NCBI RefSeq assembly: GCF_007655005.1
Contig: NZ_SZVW01000009.1
Coordinates: forward strand, 62,001 to 126,000
DNA length: 64,000 bases
DNA from: Streptomyces tibetensis
Lineage (GTDB): Bacteria > Actinomycetota > Actinomycetes > Streptomycetales > Streptomycetaceae
Reading direction: 5' to 3'
The notes below the pieces were generated by a model. The model did no database searches. It saw nothing but the letters and a program-made list of their open reading frames with translations, and was not told the DNA's origin. The position numbers were made by a program, and so were the translations under genes. Below, in pieces: positions 63,977 to 64,000 of this stretch (its first letter is position 1; every line of letters begins with the position of its first letter).

Positions 63977-64000
63977 CGTTGGATCATTGCAGGCGGGCGG

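Overview
The window is chromosomal DNA of a Streptomyces or very close relative. GC content is very high, third codon positions are almost all G or C, and starts are a mix of GTG, ATG and some TTG with GGAGG-type ribosome sites. The gene order (comEC, holA, rpsT, lepA, hemW, hrcA-dnaJ, rsmE, HIT protein, phoH-ybeY-CBS protein, era, leuA) is a known actinomycete housekeeping backbone. I see no tRNA, rRNA, CRISPR array, prophage or insertion-sequence transposase.

Layout. 1-9.4 kb: the comEC end, an N-acetyltransferase, a YceI protein, holA, two small enzymes, rpsT, lepA and a long-chain acyl-CoA ligase. 9.5-17.3 kb: a signalling block with a CheY-like regulator, a very long soluble hybrid histidine kinase made of tandem HAMP units (its reading frame is broken near 13.85-14.0 kb), and a divergent SpoIIE-type phosphatase carrying an anti-sigma-like ATPase domain. 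17.3-25.5 kb: hemW, a DUF3097 protein, a metallo-hydrolase, the hrcA-dnaJ heat-shock pair under a CIRCE operator, nitronate monooxygenase, rsmE and a VOC protein. 25.6-31.8 kb: a secreted protein, tricorn protease, HIT protein, RNase Z and adenosine deaminase. 31.8-36.9 kb: an MFS exporter and an IclR regulator facing a glucarate dehydratase and a PfkB kinase. 37-44.3 kb: phoH, ybeY, a CNNM/CorC protein, an MmcQ protein, a cytidine-deaminase-like protein, a small secreted protein, an amtB-glnK pair and era. 44.5-52 kb: a WhiJ-like regulatory module (ATPase, HTH protein, DUF397 protein, methyltransferase), a GH1 beta-glucosidase, a protealysin-like protease with its emfourin-like inhibitor, and leuA behind a leucine-rich leader peptide. 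52-64 kb: a TerB-like protein, the wreck of an MMPL transporter/sensor-kinase operon with an intact response regulator, a peptide-type ABC operon ending in a DHDPS-family gene, a phosphatase-like protein, a secreted aminopeptidase and a GNAT acetyltransferase.

The most unusual aspect is repeat biology. Many intergenic gaps hold short tandem arrays: 24 bp before holA, 24 bp after hemW, 114 bp after dnaJ, 57 bp after the dehydratase gene, 32 bp before phoH and 21 bp after the response regulator. Two housekeeping genes, dnaJ and era, have had their own 3' ends copied downstream with the stop codon included. Two dispersed palindromic elements recur, and one copy sits in frame inside the tricorn protease gene. 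Two loci (the HAMP kinase and the MMPL/kinase remnant) show recent-looking deletions.

I did not find a clearly new defence or biosynthetic system. The best candidates for new biology are the 3'-end duplications, the element inside tricorn, the HAMP-array lesion, the perfect 22-bp palindrome before the transporter remnant, and the AmtB with glutamate in place of the first pore histidine.
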